Positions 26,129 to 36,410 of a stretch of 64,000 nucleotides of DNA are shown in pieces. The stretch is from Sphingomonadales bacterium (GTDB lineage: Bacteria > Pseudomonadota > Alphaproteobacteria > Sphingomonadales > Sphingomonadaceae): positions 46,858 to 110,857 of the forward strand of contig JANXSN010000064.1 of NCBI GenBank assembly GCA_025352685.1, read 5' to 3'. Every line of letters begins with the position of its first letter. The first letter of the stretch is position 1. The notes under the pieces are model-generated. The model saw nothing but the letters and a program-made list of their open reading frames with translations, was not told the DNA's origin and did not search any database. The translations under genes were made by a program, and so were the position numbers.

Positions 26129-27076
26129 ATGGTTGTGAGCCGCGGCGATCTTTTCAATTCCCCCGACCATCATCTACATTCTTTCGACGGCGAAGACGCG
26201 GTCTTTGTACCAATGGATCGAGCGGCCTATCATCGCTCGATATTTCTCGATGCGCGGATTTCGCCAGCGGCCAACGGCACGTTGCGTCTACCGCTTCAAA
26301 ATCTGGCGGCAGAGGGCGCCTTTAAGCCTATCGGCTGGATCTTCCATCTTGCTCATTGTGGCTCGACCCTGCTGGCACGGGCACTCGATGATCCAAGAAG
26401 TAACCTGGTACTGCGCGAGCCCATGTGCCTTCGCGAGGTCTCGCTCAATTACAGTCCGGCGCGTGTGGCACTGGTCAAGGCGATGCTTGGCAAACGTTAT
26501 TGCGCTCAAGCGCCGTCACTCGTGAAGGCGAGCGTGCCCGTCAATTTTATCCTGCCGCAACTTCTGACGGACGCTGGCGATGTGCGGGCGATATTTTTGC
26601 ACTGCCCGCTCAGGGACTATCTCTTGGCTGTGTTGCGCACGCCCGGGCACCGAGACTGGATCGCGCGCGTCACAAGGCTTCTCGCTTCGCATCTGGGCGA
26701 TTTGACGGGGTCGACGGACGCCGAGCGAGGCGCTGCACTGTGGCTTGCTCAGATGCGAGTATTTGACAAGGCCATGGCGCACAACGCCGCAACCGTCAGT
26801 CTCGACTGCGAAATCTTTTTTGGAACACCCCGGCCCGTGCTGGCCGCTGCCTGTGCCTATCTCGATGTTGCGATGACCGACCGCGCGATCGAAAAAACCG
26901 TGGCCGGACCGCTGTTTGCGAACCACGCCAAGATGCCGGCCCATGTTTTCGATAACGCCATGCGGCTGGCACGGCGCAGTGCGCTCGAGGACGAACTTGC
27001 GTCCGAACTCGATGTTGCAGCACGGTGGGTGATGCAGGCGGGAGGAGGGCCTGTCCTCCCCCGCCCGCTATACTGA
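26129..27076 (+). CDS. sulfotransferase-like P-loop protein
   Basis: A 315-residue protein. GWIFHLAHCGSTLLARAL near residue 68 matches the phosphosulfate-binding loop of sulfotransferase-like proteins (CGSTLL form). VLREP follows near residue 90, and FLHCPLRDYLLAVL has the spacing of the second nucleotide-binding segment. The rest is helical and not recognised. It may use PAPS, or may bind another nucleotide, as many family members are uncharacterised. It diverges from the TauD gene. Its end lies three bases from the end of rpsD on the other strand. Confidence 0.65.
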   Translation: MVVSRGDLFNSPDHHLHSFDGEDAVFVPMDRAAYHRSIFLDARISPAANGTLRLPLQNLAAEGAFKPIGWIFHLAHCGSTLLARALDDPRSNLVLREPMCLREVSLNYSPARVALVKAMLGKRYCAQAPSLVKASVPVNFILPQLLTDAGDVRAIFLHCPLRDYLLAVLRTPGHRDWIARVTRLLASHLGDLTGSTDAERGAALWLAQMRVFDKAMAHNAATVSLDCEIFFGTPRPVLAAACAYLDVAMTDRAIEKTVAGPLFANHAKMPAHVFDNAMRLARRSALEDELASELDVAARWVMQAGGGPVLPRPLY

Positions 27077-27079
27077 TCG

Positions 27080-27694
27080 CTAGCGCGAATAGAACTCGAC
27101 GACCAGATTGGGTTCCATCTTGACCGGATAGGGCACTTCATCAAGCGTTGGAACGCGCGAGAAGGTCGCCTTAGCGGTACCGTCGATGGCGACGTACTCG
27201 GGAATGTCACGTTCCGGTAGACTCTGCGCTTCCATGACCAGCGCCATTTCCTGCGCCTTGGTGCCCAGCGTAATCTCGTCGCCAACGTCGCAGCGGCGCG
27301 ACGCAACGTTGCACTTCACGCCGTTGACGCGGATGTGGCCATGCGAAACGAGCTGGCGCGCGGCGAAAATCGTCGGTGTGAACTTGGCGCGGTAGACGAT
27401 CATGTCGAGGCGACGCTCGAGCAGCCCGATGAGGTTTTGCGAAGTATCGCCCTTCATGCGCGCGGCTTCGACATATTGCTTCTTGAACTGCTTTTCGGTG
27501 ACTTCGCCGTAATAGCCCTTCAGCTTCTGCTTGGCCTTCAGCTGCAGACCGTAGTCGCTGACCTTGCCCTTGCGGCGCTGTCCATGCTGGCCGGGGCCGT
27601 ACTCGCGCTTGTTGACAGGTGATTTGGGGCGACCCCAAATATTCTCGCCCATGCGACGGTCGAGTTTATGCTTTGCGCTCTGACGCTTTGACAT
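27080..27694 (-). CDS. rpsD: 30S ribosomal protein S4
   Basis: The 204-residue length and sequence are those of S4: [20 protein letters not shown] at the start, [17 protein letters not shown] near residue 32, and the S4 RNA-binding domain [14 protein letters not shown] to [21 protein letters not shown]4 nucleates 30S assembly by binding 16S rRNA. AAGGAACTCC precedes the ATG. As in other alphaproteobacteria the gene stands alone rather than in the alpha operon. Confidence 0.97.
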   Translation of the reverse strand: MSKRQSAKHKLDRRMGENIWGRPKSPVNKREYGPGQHGQRRKGKVSDYGLQLKAKQKLKGYYGEVTEKQFKKQYVEAARMKGDTSQNLIGLLERRLDMIVYRAKFTPTIFAARQLVSHGHIRVNGVKCNVASRRCDVGDEITLGTKAQEMALVMEAQSLPERDIPEYVAIDGTAKATFSRVPTLDEVPYPVKMEPNLVVEFYSR

Positions 27695-27845
27695 TGGAGT
27701 TCCTTCAATTGCGTAGCCATTTCACCGGCAGTTTGTTGCTTGGGTCCGCGCTACGTCGGTCGCGAGACCGGGCAGGACCACCGCTTCACCAAGCATGCGG
27801 GGTCAATTGCGAAGGGCGCGCCTATGGCGGCCGAGGACGCTTTCG

Positions 27846-28574
27846 TCAACCCTTTGGGCGCGGGTTGACCAACGCCCCGACGACGCCGCGCAGTGTCCGG
27901 ACTTCATGCATGCTCCAACCGGCCTTGGTCAGGATCGATCGAATCATGCGTTTCGACGTCGGCACTTTGGCCGGCGGGAAGTAGAATCCGGCATGGTCGA
28001 GTGCGACGTCAAGCTGGAGGACCAAAGCTTCAAGCTCGCCCTGCGGGGCGGCTGGCTCGATATCCGACCGTGGGGGCTGAGACAGCATGGCCCCCTTCGA
28101 CCACTCATAAGCGACGAGGATCACCGCTTGAGCAAGGTTGAGTGAGCCGAATTCAGGGTTGATCGGCACCGTCAGAATCGTCCGGGCGAGCGCCACATCG
28201 TCGCTCTCCAACCCTGCGCGCTCGGGTCCAAACAGGATTGCACATCGTTCGGGCGTTGCACGGATCTCAGCCGCTGCCTCGGCGGGATCTACCACCGGCT
28301 TTGTCACGCCGCGTTTGCGGACCGTTGTGGCAAACACATGGGCACAATCGGCAACGGCTTCCGCCACGCTGTCGAACAAGCGAGCCCCGCGGATCACCTC
28401 GTCGGCGCCGGCCGCGGCCGGTCCGGCATCGGGGTTCGGCCACCCATCGCGCGGTGCCACGAGGCGCAAGTCTGTCAGGCCGAAATTGAGCATCGCCCGC
28501 GCCGCTTTGCCGATATTCTCGGCGAGTTGGGGGCGAACCAGGACGATGGCGGGGGGTGGGTTGAGCGCGCTCAT
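27846..28574 (-). CDS. trmJ: tRNA (cytidine/uridine-32-2'-O)-methyltransferase
   Basis: A 242-residue SPOUT methyltransferase. [20 protein letters not shown] at the start, FATTVRKRG near residue 85, [18 protein letters not shown] near 120 and [19 protein letters not shown] near 140 are the trefoil-knot SAM-binding motifs of TrmJ. It methylates the ribose of residue 32 in some tRNAs. The gene overlaps the end of nrdR by four bases, so its translation is probably coupled to it. Confidence 0.92.
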   Translation of the reverse strand: MSALNPPPAIVLVRPQLAENIGKAARAMLNFGLTDLRLVAPRDGWPNPDAGPAAAGADEVIRGARLFDSVAEAVADCAHVFATTVRKRGVTKPVVDPAEAAAEIRATPERCAILFGPERAGLESDDVALARTILTVPINPEFGSLNLAQAVILVAYEWSKGAMLSQPPRSDIEPAAPQGELEALVLQLDVALDHAGFYFPPAKVPTSKRMIRSILTKAGWSMHEVRTLRGVVGALVNPRPKG

Positions 28575-29059
28575 CCGTCCATCGGCAATGTCGGGTGATT
28601 GGGATCGGCAACTTCCTTCACAGAGCCAGCAAACTCCTCGAAATCCCGAGCTTCGGCGAAATCCTTGTAGACGCTGGCAAACCGGATGTAGGCGACGCTG
28701 TCGAGCCGCTTGAGCGCGTCCATCGCAAGTGTACCAATCTGAATTGTCGTGATCTCCTGCTCACCCAGAGTTTCGAGCTGACGTTGGATGCCCGATACCA
28801 TCTGTTCGATTTGCGCCGCAACGATAGGGCGTTTGCGGCACGCGATCGCGACCGAACGAGCCAGCTTGTCGCGCTCGAACGTTTCCCGGCGTCCCTCGCT
28901 CTTCAAAACTGTCAGGTCGCGTAGCTGGATGCGCTCGAATGTTGTGAACCGCGCACCGCACCCTTCACACTGCCGCCGCCGCCGGATCGCCGCGCTATCC
29001 TCGGTCGGGCGCGAGTCCTTAACCTGGCTGTCGTCATGAGCGCAGAACGGGCAGCGCAA
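28571..29059 (-). CDS. nrdR: transcriptional repressor NrdR
   Basis: A 162-residue protein with the N-terminal zinc ribbon (MRCPFC and [13 protein letters not shown]) and an ATP-cone domain from about residue 47 ([20 protein letters not shown]). NrdR senses ATP/dATP and represses ribonucleotide reductase genes by binding NrdR boxes. The C-terminus is somewhat longer than in E. coli. The gene begins directly after the glyA stop and overlaps trmJ, in the order rpiB-glyA-nrdR-trmJ read on the minus strand. Confidence 0.96.
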   Translation of the reverse strand: MRCPFCAHDDSQVKDSRPTEDSAAIRRRRQCEGCGARFTTFERIQLRDLTVLKSEGRRETFERDKLARSVAIACRKRPIVAAQIEQMVSGIQRQLETLGEQEITTIQIGTLAMDALKRLDSVAYIRFASVYKDFAEARDFEEFAGSVKEVADPNHPTLPMDG

Positions 29060-30376
29060 CTATTGTTCCGGATAGATCGGGAAGCGTTCACACAAGGCGC
29101 GCACGCGAAGCCGGACAGCGGCTTCGACCGCTTGGTCGCCGTGCTCCCCCTTCTGTCTTAGCCCTTCGAGGACGTCGGCGATCATGTCGGCAATATCGCG
29201 GAACTCCTTGACCCCAAAACCTCGCGTTGTCCCTGCAGGGCTGCCGACCCGAATCCCGCTGGTTTTGACGGGAGGCAGGGGGTCGTTGGGAATACCATTC
29301 TTGTTGCAGGTAATCGCAGCCCGCTCGAGCGCTTCGTCCGCATCGCGACCAGTGACCCCGAGCGGCGTCAGGTCTACAAGCGCAAGATGCGTGTCGGTGC
29401 CACCCGAAACGAGGTTGGCACCACGTTCATTGAGCCGCGCAGCCAACGCCTTGGCGTTCTCGATCACAGCCTTTGAATACAGCCTGAAATCAGGCTGCAG
29501 CGCTTCCCCAAATGCCACAGCCTTGGCTGCGATAACGTGCATCAGCGGACCACCCTGCAGACCTGGAAACACCGCCGAGTTGATCTTCTTGGCAATAGAC
29601 TCGTCGTTGGTCAGGATCATGCCGCCGCGCGGACCGCGCAGCGTCTTGTGCGTCGTGGTCGTTACAACATGGGCATGCGGCAGCGGCGAAGGGTGCACCC
29701 CGCCGGCGACAAGTCCGGCAAAGTGCGCCATATCAACCAAGAGAAACGCACCGACGCTGTCGGCGATCGCCCGAAAGCGTGCGAAATCGATGATGCGTGG
29801 ATAGGCGCTGCCCCCCGCGATAATCAATTTGGGCTGATGTTCCTTCGCCAACGCCTCGACCTGGTCGAAGTCGATCAAATGATCGTCCGCGCGGACGCCG
29901 TACTGGATCGCGTTGTACCATTTGCCCGACAGCGCAGCTCGTGCACCATGGGTGAGGTGGCCGCCGGCATCGAGGCTCATTCCCAGAATTGTGTCGCCAG
30001 GCTTCGTCAGGGCGAGCATGACAGCGCCATTCGCCTGGGCGCCGGAGTGCGGCTGGACATTGGCGAAGCCGCAATCGAAGAGCTTCTTTGCACGCTCGAT
30101 TGCAAGCGTTTCGACGGCGTCAGAAGGAGCGCAACCCTGATAGTAGCGCTTGCCGGGATAGCCTTCGGCATATTTGTTGGTGAATACCGAGCCTTGAGCT
30201 TCGAGGACGGCCTTCGATACAATGTTTTCCGATGCGATCAGCTCGATCTGGTGTTGTTCGCGGTCGAGCTCCTGCGCAATCCCTGCGGCAACCGCCGGGT
30301 CGGATTGAGCAAGGCTGCGCGAGAAAAAGCCGTCGGGCTGCACGTCGGAAAGCAGAGGGGCGGGCTGGCTGCTCAT
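29060..30376 (-). CDS. glyA: serine hydroxymethyltransferase
   Basis: The 438-residue PLP enzyme carries the active-site lysine in [15 protein letters not shown] near residue 245, with [17 protein letters not shown] near 48 and [14 protein letters not shown] near 70. It interconverts serine and glycine and loads tetrahydrofolate with a one-carbon unit. It overlaps rpiB by four bases upstream and abuts nrdR downstream, so the four genes likely form one operon. Confidence 0.97.
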   Translation of the reverse strand: MSSQPAPLLSDVQPDGFFSRSLAQSDPAVAAGIAQELDREQHQIELIASENIVSKAVLEAQGSVFTNKYAEGYPGKRYYQGCAPSDAVETLAIERAKKLFDCGFANVQPHSGAQANGAVMLALTKPGDTILGMSLDAGGHLTHGARAALSGKWYNAIQYGVRADDHLIDFDQVEALAKEHQPKLIIAGGSAYPRIIDFARFRAIADSVGAFLLVDMAHFAGLVAGGVHPSPLPHAHVVTTTTHKTLRGPRGGMILTNDESIAKKINSAVFPGLQGGPLMHVIAAKAVAFGEALQPDFRLYSKAVIENAKALAARLNERGANLVSGGTDTHLALVDLTPLGVTGRDADEALERAAITCNKNGIPNDPLPPVKTSGIRVGSPAGTTRGFGVKEFRDIADMIADVLEGLRQKGEHGDQAVEAAVRLRVRALCERFPIYPEQ

Positions 30377-30858
30377 GAGGGTTCCTTTAGGGGCTGGGCC
30401 GAAAGATTGGGCTGTCCGAGTTTGGTGACACGATTAACGTGGCGATCACCGGCAAATGGCGTAGCGAGAAACGTGGCAAGGGCATCTTTTGCCGTGTCGG
30501 AGCCGATCAAGCGCGCACCGAATGCAATCACGTTGGCGTCGTTGTGTTCACGCGCCAACCGTGCCGACAACGTGTCTGAAACCAGCGCACAGCGCGCCGC
30601 CGGATTGCGGTTTACAGCGATTGAAATGCCAACGCCCGAACCGCACACGGCGACCCCGAACGTGGCGTCGCCTGCAGCAACGCTTTGTGCCAGTCGATAG
30701 CCATAATCGGGATAATCAACTGACGCTGTGTCATGGGGACCGAGGTCAGCCACCTGATGGCCCTGCATCCGAAGCCAATCGGCCAGCATTGCCTTCATCT
30801 CGAAGCCGGCATGGTCGGAAGCGAGCGCAATCGCAAGCGGGGCAGGGCGGGTCGTCAT
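30373..30858 (-). CDS. rpiB: ribose 5-phosphate isomerase B
   Basis: A 161-residue RpiB/LacAB-family protein. [13 protein letters not shown] at the N-terminus, [16 protein letters not shown] near residue 49 and the catalytic-Cys loop [18 protein letters not shown] near 67-84 are diagnostic. It interconverts ribose 5-phosphate and ribulose 5-phosphate. Its stop overlaps the glyA start (ATGA). It is the first gene of the glyA-nrdR-trmJ group and diverges from a small lipoprotein gene. Confidence 0.94.
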   Translation of the reverse strand: MTTRPAPLAIALASDHAGFEMKAMLADWLRMQGHQVADLGPHDTASVDYPDYGYRLAQSVAAGDATFGVAVCGSGVGISIAVNRNPAARCALVSDTLSARLAREHNDANVIAFGARLIGSDTAKDALATFLATPFAGDRHVNRVTKLGQPNLSAQPLKEPS

Positions 30859-30950
30859 AGCGACAACGCTCTAGGCAACGTGAGCGACGATTGCCACCCG
30901 CTTTGCGACGCAACGTTGACCGGGACAGCCATTCTGTTCAAGCTGTGCCG

Positions 30951-31139
30951 ATGAGAAGAGTCTTATTTGCCGCACCCTTGTTTTTCGTCGGTGCCTGCAA
31001 TTCTGCGCCGCCGGCAACCAACGTGGTGGAGGTGACGGCGAACAACATGATTGCCGACGATGTGACCGAGGTTCAGGATGAAACCGTTAACGCGGCGGCG
31101 GTCGTGCCTGAGAATGGAGCCAGCAATGGAGCCCGGTAA
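30951..31139 (+). CDS. small putative lipoprotein
   Basis: A 62-residue product. MRRVLFAAPLFFVGACNSAP is a lipoprotein signal peptide with the lipobox FVGAC, giving a mature peptide of about 47 residues that is acidic and Asn/Val-rich. No domain is recognised. An earlier in-frame ATG at 30891 lacks signal-peptide sense, so 30951 is chosen. It sits alone between rpiB (divergent) and the betaine-lipid operon. Confidence 0.6.
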   Translation: MRRVLFAAPLFFVGACNSAPPATNVVEVTANNMIADDVTEVQDETVNAAAVVPENGASNGAR

Positions 31140-31186
31140 GAATGAGCAGAGCGCGCGATAACGCTACGTCTCTCCGCTTGCGAAAA

Positions 31187-31208
31187 CGTCATTGGCGCGT
31201 CACAGCGC
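31187..31208 (+). promoter_or_regulatory. possible Pho box upstream of btaA
   Basis: CGTCAT at 31187-31192 and CGTCAC at 31198-31203 are direct repeats exactly 11 bases apart, the spacing of PhoB half-sites (consensus TGTCAT/C). The motif lies about 55-75 bases before the btaA start. The link to phosphate control is inference. Confidence 0.4.
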
Positions 31209-31260
31209 TTTCTAGTTTCATCATATTGATCACGTCGAACCGTTCGGAGACCTGACGCCC

Positions 31261-32502
31261 ATGTCGTCCACTGTCACTGCAAAGGGACCGCGCAATGCGG
31301 CCGTGCAGAAGGCTGTTCACCAGCATGAGAAGCTGTCGAAGGCAGGGCTACTCGAACGCGCCTTCACTTTTGCGTTTCGCGGGCTGGTCTACGTACAGAT
31401 CTGGGAAGATCCGGTCGTCGATATGGAGGCGCTGGAGATTACGCGTGATTGCCATGTCGTGGCGATTGCCAGCGGCGGCTGTAACGTTCTCAGCTACCTG
31501 ACAGCGGATCCAAAGGCGATTACGGCAGTCGATCTCAACACTGCCCACGTCGCCTACAATCGTTTGAAGATCGCAGCGGCGCGCCACTTGCCGAACTATG
31601 CCGCTTTTTACCGGTTCTTTGGCGAAGCCGACCAGAAAGCCAATCTCGCTGCCTACAAGAAATTCATTCGTCCGCACCTCGACGAAACATCGCGCCGCTA
31701 CTGGGAAGGCCGTGACATCGTCGGCCGCAAGCGGATCGGCGGTTTCACCAAGAATATCTACAAGCGTGGACTGCTCGGCAATTTCATTGGTACCGCGCAC
31801 CTGCTCGCCAAACTCTACAAAATAGATCTGAAGGAAATGCTTGAGGCCAAGTCGGTCGAAGAACAGCGACATATATTTGAGACACGTCTGGCGCCCGTCT
31901 TCGACAAGAAATTCGTTCGCTGGCTGGTCGATCAGCCGGCTTCACTCTTTGGGCTCGGCATCCCGCCCGCGCAGTATGAGGCGCTCGCGGGCGATAGTCC
32001 CGGTGGTATTCGGTCGGTGCTCAAGGAACGCCTCGAAAAACTCGCTTGTGATTTCGACGTGAAGAAGAATTACTTCGCTCAGCAAGCTTTTGGGCGGCGG
32101 TATGAGCGCGGACAAGGGGTATCGGTTCCGCCCTATCTCGAGGAAGCAAATTACGATCTTGTCTCCGGTCGCATCGACCGTGTCGAAATGCTGCACGCCA
32201 ACTTCATCGAACATTTGAGCGCGCTGCCCGCCGCCAGCCGCGACCGGTATATCCTGCTTGATGCGCAGGACTGGATGACGGACGAACTGCTTACGGCGCT
32301 TTGGACACAGATCACGCGCACGGCCAAGCCCGGTGCCCGTGTGCTGTTCCGGACCGCGGCTGCGCCCACGTTGTTGCCGGGTCGCGTTTCTGACGACATC
32401 CTCGACCGCTGGAACTACCGCGCCGAGGACTCGCTGGGCTTCACCAGTCGCGACCGCTCGTCGATTTATGGTGGTGTCCATCTTTACGTGCTGAAGGGCT
32501 GA
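31261..32502 (+). CDS. btaA: S-adenosylmethionine:diacylglycerol 3-amino-3-carboxypropyl transferase (BtaA, DUF3419)
   Basis: The 413-residue protein belongs to the BtaA/DUF3419 family. An early YVQIWEDPVVDMEAL is followed by the SAM-site region VVAIASGGCNVLSYLTADPK with AVDLNTAHVAYNRLK, and a late block has LLDAQDWMTDELLTALW and GARVLFRTAA. BtaA transfers the aminocarboxypropyl group of SAM to diacylglycerol, the first step of the phosphorus-free betaine lipid DGTS. btaB follows four bases later, as expected. Such genes are often induced by phosphate starvation. Confidence 0.9.
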   Translation: MSSTVTAKGPRNAAVQKAVHQHEKLSKAGLLERAFTFAFRGLVYVQIWEDPVVDMEALEITRDCHVVAIASGGCNVLSYLTADPKAITAVDLNTAHVAYNRLKIAAARHLPNYAAFYRFFGEADQKANLAAYKKFIRPHLDETSRRYWEGRDIVGRKRIGGFTKNIYKRGLLGNFIGTAHLLAKLYKIDLKEMLEAKSVEEQRHIFETRLAPVFDKKFVRWLVDQPASLFGLGIPPAQYEALAGDSPGGIRSVLKERLEKLACDFDVKKNYFAQQAFGRRYERGQGVSVPPYLEEANYDLVSGRIDRVEMLHANFIEHLSALPAASRDRYILLDAQDWMTDELLTALWTQITRTAKPGARVLFRTAAAPTLLPGRVSDDILDRWNYRAEDSLGFTSRDRSSIYGGVHLYVLKG

Positions 32503-32506
32503 GACC

Positions 32507-33154
32507 TTGGCGCACAACGCCGCCCGGATGGACGCGATCTATGCGCGCCAACGGCACTTTTACGACCTTACACGCAAATATTATCTGCTGGGCCGCGACC
32601 GCCTGATCGCCCAGCTCGACGTCCCTTTGGATGGAACCGTGCTCGAGGTCGGCTGCGGGACGGGACGCAATCTGATTGCGGTTGCCAGGCGCTACCCGAG
32701 TGCGCGTCTGTTCGGTCTCGATATCTCCGAAGCCATGCTGACGACGGCGCGGGCAAAGGTTGCAGCAGCAGGATTGGCGAACCGCATCACGTTGAGACAG
32801 GCTGACGCGACTGATTTTCACGCAGGCACGCTGTTTGGCGAGCCGATGTTTGACCGAGTCTTCATGAGCTACACCCTGTCGATGATTCCCGACTGGCAGG
32901 ACGCAATCCGTCAGGGTGCAAATGTAACCGGCGGCTCGTTGCATCTGGTGGATTTCGGCCAGCAGGAGCACTTGCCTGGCTGGTTCAAACGCATTCTCGA
33001 CGCTTGGCTAGCCAAATTTGATGTTGAGCCGCGCGCGACGCTGCGCGAGGCCATTGAGCGAATAGCCGAAAGGACTCGCCTCACCCCCGCATTCAAGCCC
33101 CTTTATCGCGGCTATGCCTGGAGCGGCAGTCTGACCCGCCAGGGAAAGCCGTGA
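32507..33154 (+). CDS. btaB: diacylglyceryl-homoserine N-methyltransferase (BtaB-like)
   Basis: A 215-residue class I SAM methyltransferase with motif I VLEVGCGTGRNLIAVARRYP near residue 46 and the acidic motif II in LFGLDISEAML. FYDLTRKYYLLGRDRLI near the N-terminus is typical of BtaB. It would add three methyl groups to the headgroup made by BtaA, giving the trimethylhomoserine betaine lipid. The frame begins with TTG at 32507; an ATG at 32528 is an alternative. Its stop overlaps the next gene as GTGA. Confidence 0.88.
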   Translation: MAHNAARMDAIYARQRHFYDLTRKYYLLGRDRLIAQLDVPLDGTVLEVGCGTGRNLIAVARRYPSARLFGLDISEAMLTTARAKVAAAGLANRITLRQADATDFHAGTLFGEPMFDRVFMSYTLSMIPDWQDAIRQGANVTGGSLHLVDFGQQEHLPGWFKRILDAWLAKFDVEPRATLREAIERIAERTRLTPAFKPLYRGYAWSGSLTRQGKP

Positions 33155-33600
33155 CCAGTTCGTCCCCACCAGTGCCCCGTATCGCGGTAATTCTCGGCAT
33201 CGCGGGCCTCGCACCTCAGATATGGGCGCTTCTGGCGACCTTCAACGAAACCAACCGTTACGTTGGATTGGCGGCGGGGTACTTCTACGCTGCACTCATA
33301 TTCAGCTTCCTTGGCGGCTTGTGGTGGGGTGTCGCGTCCACCCGCGAGGATGCACCGGAATGGCTCTATGTTGCCGCCATTGTGCCGAGCCTGATCGCGT
33401 TTTCCACTGGCATCCCGTGGATGACGGGCGCGCCTTGGCCCGGGCCTTCGCTCGCTGTGCTGGGCGCGGGCATCCTGGCTGCCCCGCTCGTCGATTGGGT
33501 GCTCTTCAAAGCGGGATTTATAAACGCTGGCTTGTTGCGGCTGCGCTTTAAATTGTCGCTGGCACTTGGTGGTCTGACACTTTTGCTCGCGGTGCGCTAA
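33151..33600 (+). CDS. DUF3429 family membrane protein
   Basis: A 149-residue protein with about four or five hydrophobic helices. The [13 protein letters not shown] segment fits DUF3429, a family without known function. The GTG start at 33151 overlaps the btaB stop, so it belongs to the betaine-lipid operon and may serve membrane lipid remodelling (inference). Its stop overlaps the hemA stop on the other strand by four bases. Confidence 0.75.
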   Translation: MTSSSPPVPRIAVILGIAGLAPQIWALLATFNETNRYVGLAAGYFYAALIFSFLGGLWWGVASTREDAPEWLYVAAIVPSLIAFSTGIPWMTGAPWPGPSLAVLGAGILAAPLVDWVLFKAGFINAGLLRLRFKLSLALGGLTLLLAVR

Positions 33601-34811
33601 GCAGCCTTACGAAGCTCCATTCGGCCCCAGATCTCGACCAGGGCCTCAGTTAGCTCGCGCATCATTACCGGCGTATGGGCAGGACCCGGCGTAAACCGCA
33701 GACGTTCCGTACCCCGAGGAACGGTTGGATAATTGATCGGCTGGACGTAAACCCCGTACTCGGCGAGCAGGATATCGCTGATCCTCTTGGCCTTGACCGG
33801 ATCACCGACCATCAGCGGAACGATGTGCGTTGTCGTGTCCATGACCGGCAGATGAGCGTCAGCAAACAGTGATTTCAGCATCGCCGCGCCGGCCTGTTGC
33901 GCGACGCGCTCTTCATTCGAGGCTTTCAAGTGACGAACACTTGCCAGCACGCCTGCGACAAGCACTGGCGACAAACTGGTCGTGAAAATGAACCCAGGCG
34001 CATAGCTTCGGATGACATCAATGACGTCACGCGATGCAGCGATATAACCGCCCATGACACCAAACGCCTTGCCCAGCGTCCCTTCGATGATCGTTACGCG
34101 ATCGGCAACCGCATCACGCTCAGTGATGCCGCCGCCGCGCGCGCCGTACATGCCGACGGCGTGAACTTCGTCGCAATAGGTCAGCGCATTATACTTGTCG
34201 GCCAAGTCGCACACAGCTGCGATATCGGCGACGTCTCCGTCCATCGAATAAACGCTTTCGAACGCGACCAGTTTGGGGGTGTCGGCGTCCTCGCTGGCCA
34301 GCAGTTCTTCGAGATGGGCCAGATCGTTATGCCGCCAGACGCGCCTTTCGCAGCCCGAATTGCGGATGCCAGCAATCATCGAGGCATGGTTGAGTTCGTC
34401 CGAAAAGATAATGCACCCAGGCAAAATCTTGCCGAGTGTGCCGAGCGTTGCCTCGTTCGAGACATAGCCACTCGTAAAGAGCAGCGCGCCGTCTTTGCCA
34501 TGGAGGTCAGCGAGTTCGGCTTCCAGATCGACATGATAATGGGTGTTGCCGCCGATGTTGCGGGTGCCGCCAGAGCCTGCGCCAACGTCGTGCAGCGCTT
34601 CTTCCATCGCCGCTATCACCTTGGGATGCTGACCCATCGCAAGATAATCGTTGGAGCACCACACCGTGATCGGCTTCGGCCCGTTGTGCCCGGCAAAACA
34701 GCGTGCGTTGGGATATGCGCCCTTGTTTCGCAAAATGTCGATGAAAACTCGGTAGCGGCCTTCTGCGTGAAGCCGGTCGATTGCCTGAGCGAAGATACGA
34801 TTATAATCCAC
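33597..34811 (-). CDS. hemA: 5-aminolevulinate synthase
   Basis: A 404-residue ALA synthase of normal length. [21 protein letters not shown] is the usual alphaproteobacterial N-terminus, reached from the GTG at 34811; the frame is open upstream but Arg-rich and inside murI. The PLP lysine is in [16 protein letters not shown] near residue 245, and [20 protein letters not shown] is conserved. It condenses glycine with succinyl-CoA, the first step of haem synthesis by the C4 route. The ribosome site is weak. Confidence 0.95.
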   Translation of the reverse strand: MDYNRIFAQAIDRLHAEGRYRVFIDILRNKGAYPNARCFAGHNGPKPITVWCSNDYLAMGQHPKVIAAMEEALHDVGAGSGGTRNIGGNTHYHVDLEAELADLHGKDGALLFTSGYVSNEATLGTLGKILPGCIIFSDELNHASMIAGIRNSGCERRVWRHNDLAHLEELLASEDADTPKLVAFESVYSMDGDVADIAAVCDLADKYNALTYCDEVHAVGMYGARGGGITERDAVADRVTIIEGTLGKAFGVMGGYIAASRDVIDVIRSYAPGFIFTTSLSPVLVAGVLASVRHLKASNEERVAQQAGAAMLKSLFADAHLPVMDTTTHIVPLMVGDPVKAKRISDILLAEYGVYVQPINYPTVPRGTERLRFTPGPAHTPVMMRELTEALVEIWGRMELRKAA

Positions 34812-34888
34812 GTGCCGCTTATCCGTTGGAGAGTTCCTAACGCAAATAGGGAGAGTCGCCGCCAAGCTCCAGTGCGAACGTCTCGCAA

Positions 34889-35686
34889 CTAGAGCTGGAC
34901 GAGCTCGGGAAAGCCGCGCCCCGCCAAGGCCGGCGCCAAGGCGCGTGCCGCAGCATCCAGTCGGGTGACGACCGCGAGGCCCGGTGGCGTTATCGCGGGC
35001 CACGCCTGTCCCGCAGTCAGATGTGCGACCCGCCGCGCGATTCCTGAGCCGCCATCGACGAAGCGCACGGGATGCGGCACCGCCGCTGCCAGTTCTTCGC
35101 CGAGGAGCGGGAAGTGCGTGCAGGCGAGAACAACGGTATCGATGCTGCCGCCGTTCGGACCGTCGAATAGCCCGGCAATGGCTGAGCGAACATCGCCAAG
35201 CTGGATTGATTCCCCGCGCAGCTTTGCCTCCGCGAGCAAAACAAGCGCTGCCGATCCATGGCGCACGACCGTGCAGTCGGCGGCGAATTCCGCTAAGAGG
35301 CGGTCGACATAGGGTTGTCGCACCGTAGCGTCAGTGCCGAGAACGCCGATGACGCGCGTCATCGAGGCCTCGGCTGCAGGCTTGATTGCGGGAACGGTGC
35401 CCACCACGGGTAGCTCGAGCGCATTGCGCACGACCGTCAGCGCAATCGTCGAAGCCGTATTGCATGCGATGACCACAAGGCGTGGTCGATAGCGCTCGAC
35501 GAGCCGTCCAAGCAACGCTGGCACCCGCGCCGCAATCTCGGCTTCGGTTTTTGTCCCATAAGGAAATCCCGCCGTGTCCGCTACATAGACGAAGGCAGCG
35601 GTCGGCAAGCCAGCACGGCTTTGTGCGACCACTGAAAGGCCCCCGACCCCTGAGTCGAAGAACAGAACCGGCGCGTTGGGCATCAT
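34889..35686 (-). CDS. murI: glutamate racemase
   Basis: A 265-residue Asp/Glu racemase. [12 protein letters not shown] at the N-terminus is the first signature, the two catalytic cysteines are in VIACNTAST near residue 76 and [10 protein letters not shown] near 190, and [11 protein letters not shown] near 34 is also family-specific. It makes D-glutamate for peptidoglycan. The first two codons are both ATG; either start may be used. hemA follows 77 bases downstream on the same strand. Confidence 0.95.
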   Translation of the reverse strand: MMPNAPVLFFDSGVGGLSVVAQSRAGLPTAAFVYVADTAGFPYGTKTEAEIAARVPALLGRLVERYRPRLVVIACNTASTIALTVVRNALELPVVGTVPAIKPAAEASMTRVIGVLGTDATVRQPYVDRLLAEFAADCTVVRHGSAALVLLAEAKLRGESIQLGDVRSAIAGLFDGPNGGSIDTVVLACTHFPLLGEELAAAVPHPVRFVDGGSGIARRVAHLTAGQAWPAITPPGLAVVTRLDAAARALAPALAGRGFPELVQL

Positions 35687-35813
35687 CGGCGATGTCCTAG
35701 CCCGCCGCGACCCTTACGAAAACGCCTATTTTCAAAGACATGGAATTGTTGCGCGTCGCACCTAAACCATTGTATTACAAATACTTGGTCTGAGTGGCAG
35801 GATTTCAGAAAAA

Positions 35814-36410
35814 GTGGAAGCGGTGTGGAGAGCCCCGGCGATGGCATTGGTGCTGGGCTATCTACTCGGCGCAATTCCATTCGGTCTGCTGCTGACCCGT
35901 ATCGCCGGCGCAGGCGATTTGCGCAGCATTGGATCTGGAAACACCGGTGCGACCAATGTGCTGCGTACCGGACGCAAGGGGCTGGCAGCGGCGACTGTCG
36001 TTCTCGACGGTGGCAAGGGTGCGGTGGCCGTCCTGGTCGCACAGTGGATTGACCCGAGCTTGGGCGCGCTGGGTGCGGCGGGCGCGTTTATCGGCCATTG
36101 CTATTCGGTTTGGCTCGGCTTTCGTGGTGGCAAGGGGATCGCCACTTACGCCGGGATCGCGTTTACCCTGTCATGGCCGGTCGGCGTGGTGTTTGCCGTC
36201 GTCTGGCTTGGTGTGTTGGCCGCGTTCCGCTTTTCGTCGCTGAGCGGGATCAGCGCTGCCATCGCCGCGCCAGTGGCAGCAGCCGTCTGGGGTAATTTTG
36301 AAACTGCGGCGCTGTTCATCGCTTTTGCGCTGGTCGTTCTTTGGAAACATCGAGCCAATATTGAGCGGCTCATAGCGGGCAGGGAGCCGGGCATCGGACA
36401 AAAGAGCTAG
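35814..36410 (+). CDS. plsY: acyl-phosphate glycerol-3-phosphate acyltransferase
   Basis: A 198-residue membrane protein with about five helices and the three PlsY motifs: SGNTGATNVLRTGRK near residue 41, VLDGGKGAVAVLVA near 63, and GHCYSVWLGFRGGKGIAT near 93. It acylates glycerol 3-phosphate from acyl-phosphate, the first step of phospholipid synthesis. The frame starts with GTG at 35814; ATG at 35841 is an alternative. topA follows 281 bases downstream without the dprA gene often found between them. Confidence 0.93.
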   Translation: MEAVWRAPAMALVLGYLLGAIPFGLLLTRIAGAGDLRSIGSGNTGATNVLRTGRKGLAAATVVLDGGKGAVAVLVAQWIDPSLGALGAAGAFIGHCYSVWLGFRGGKGIATYAGIAFTLSWPVGVVFAVVWLGVLAAFRFSSLSGISAAIAAPVAAAVWGNFETAALFIAFALVVLWKHRANIERLIAGREPGIGQKS

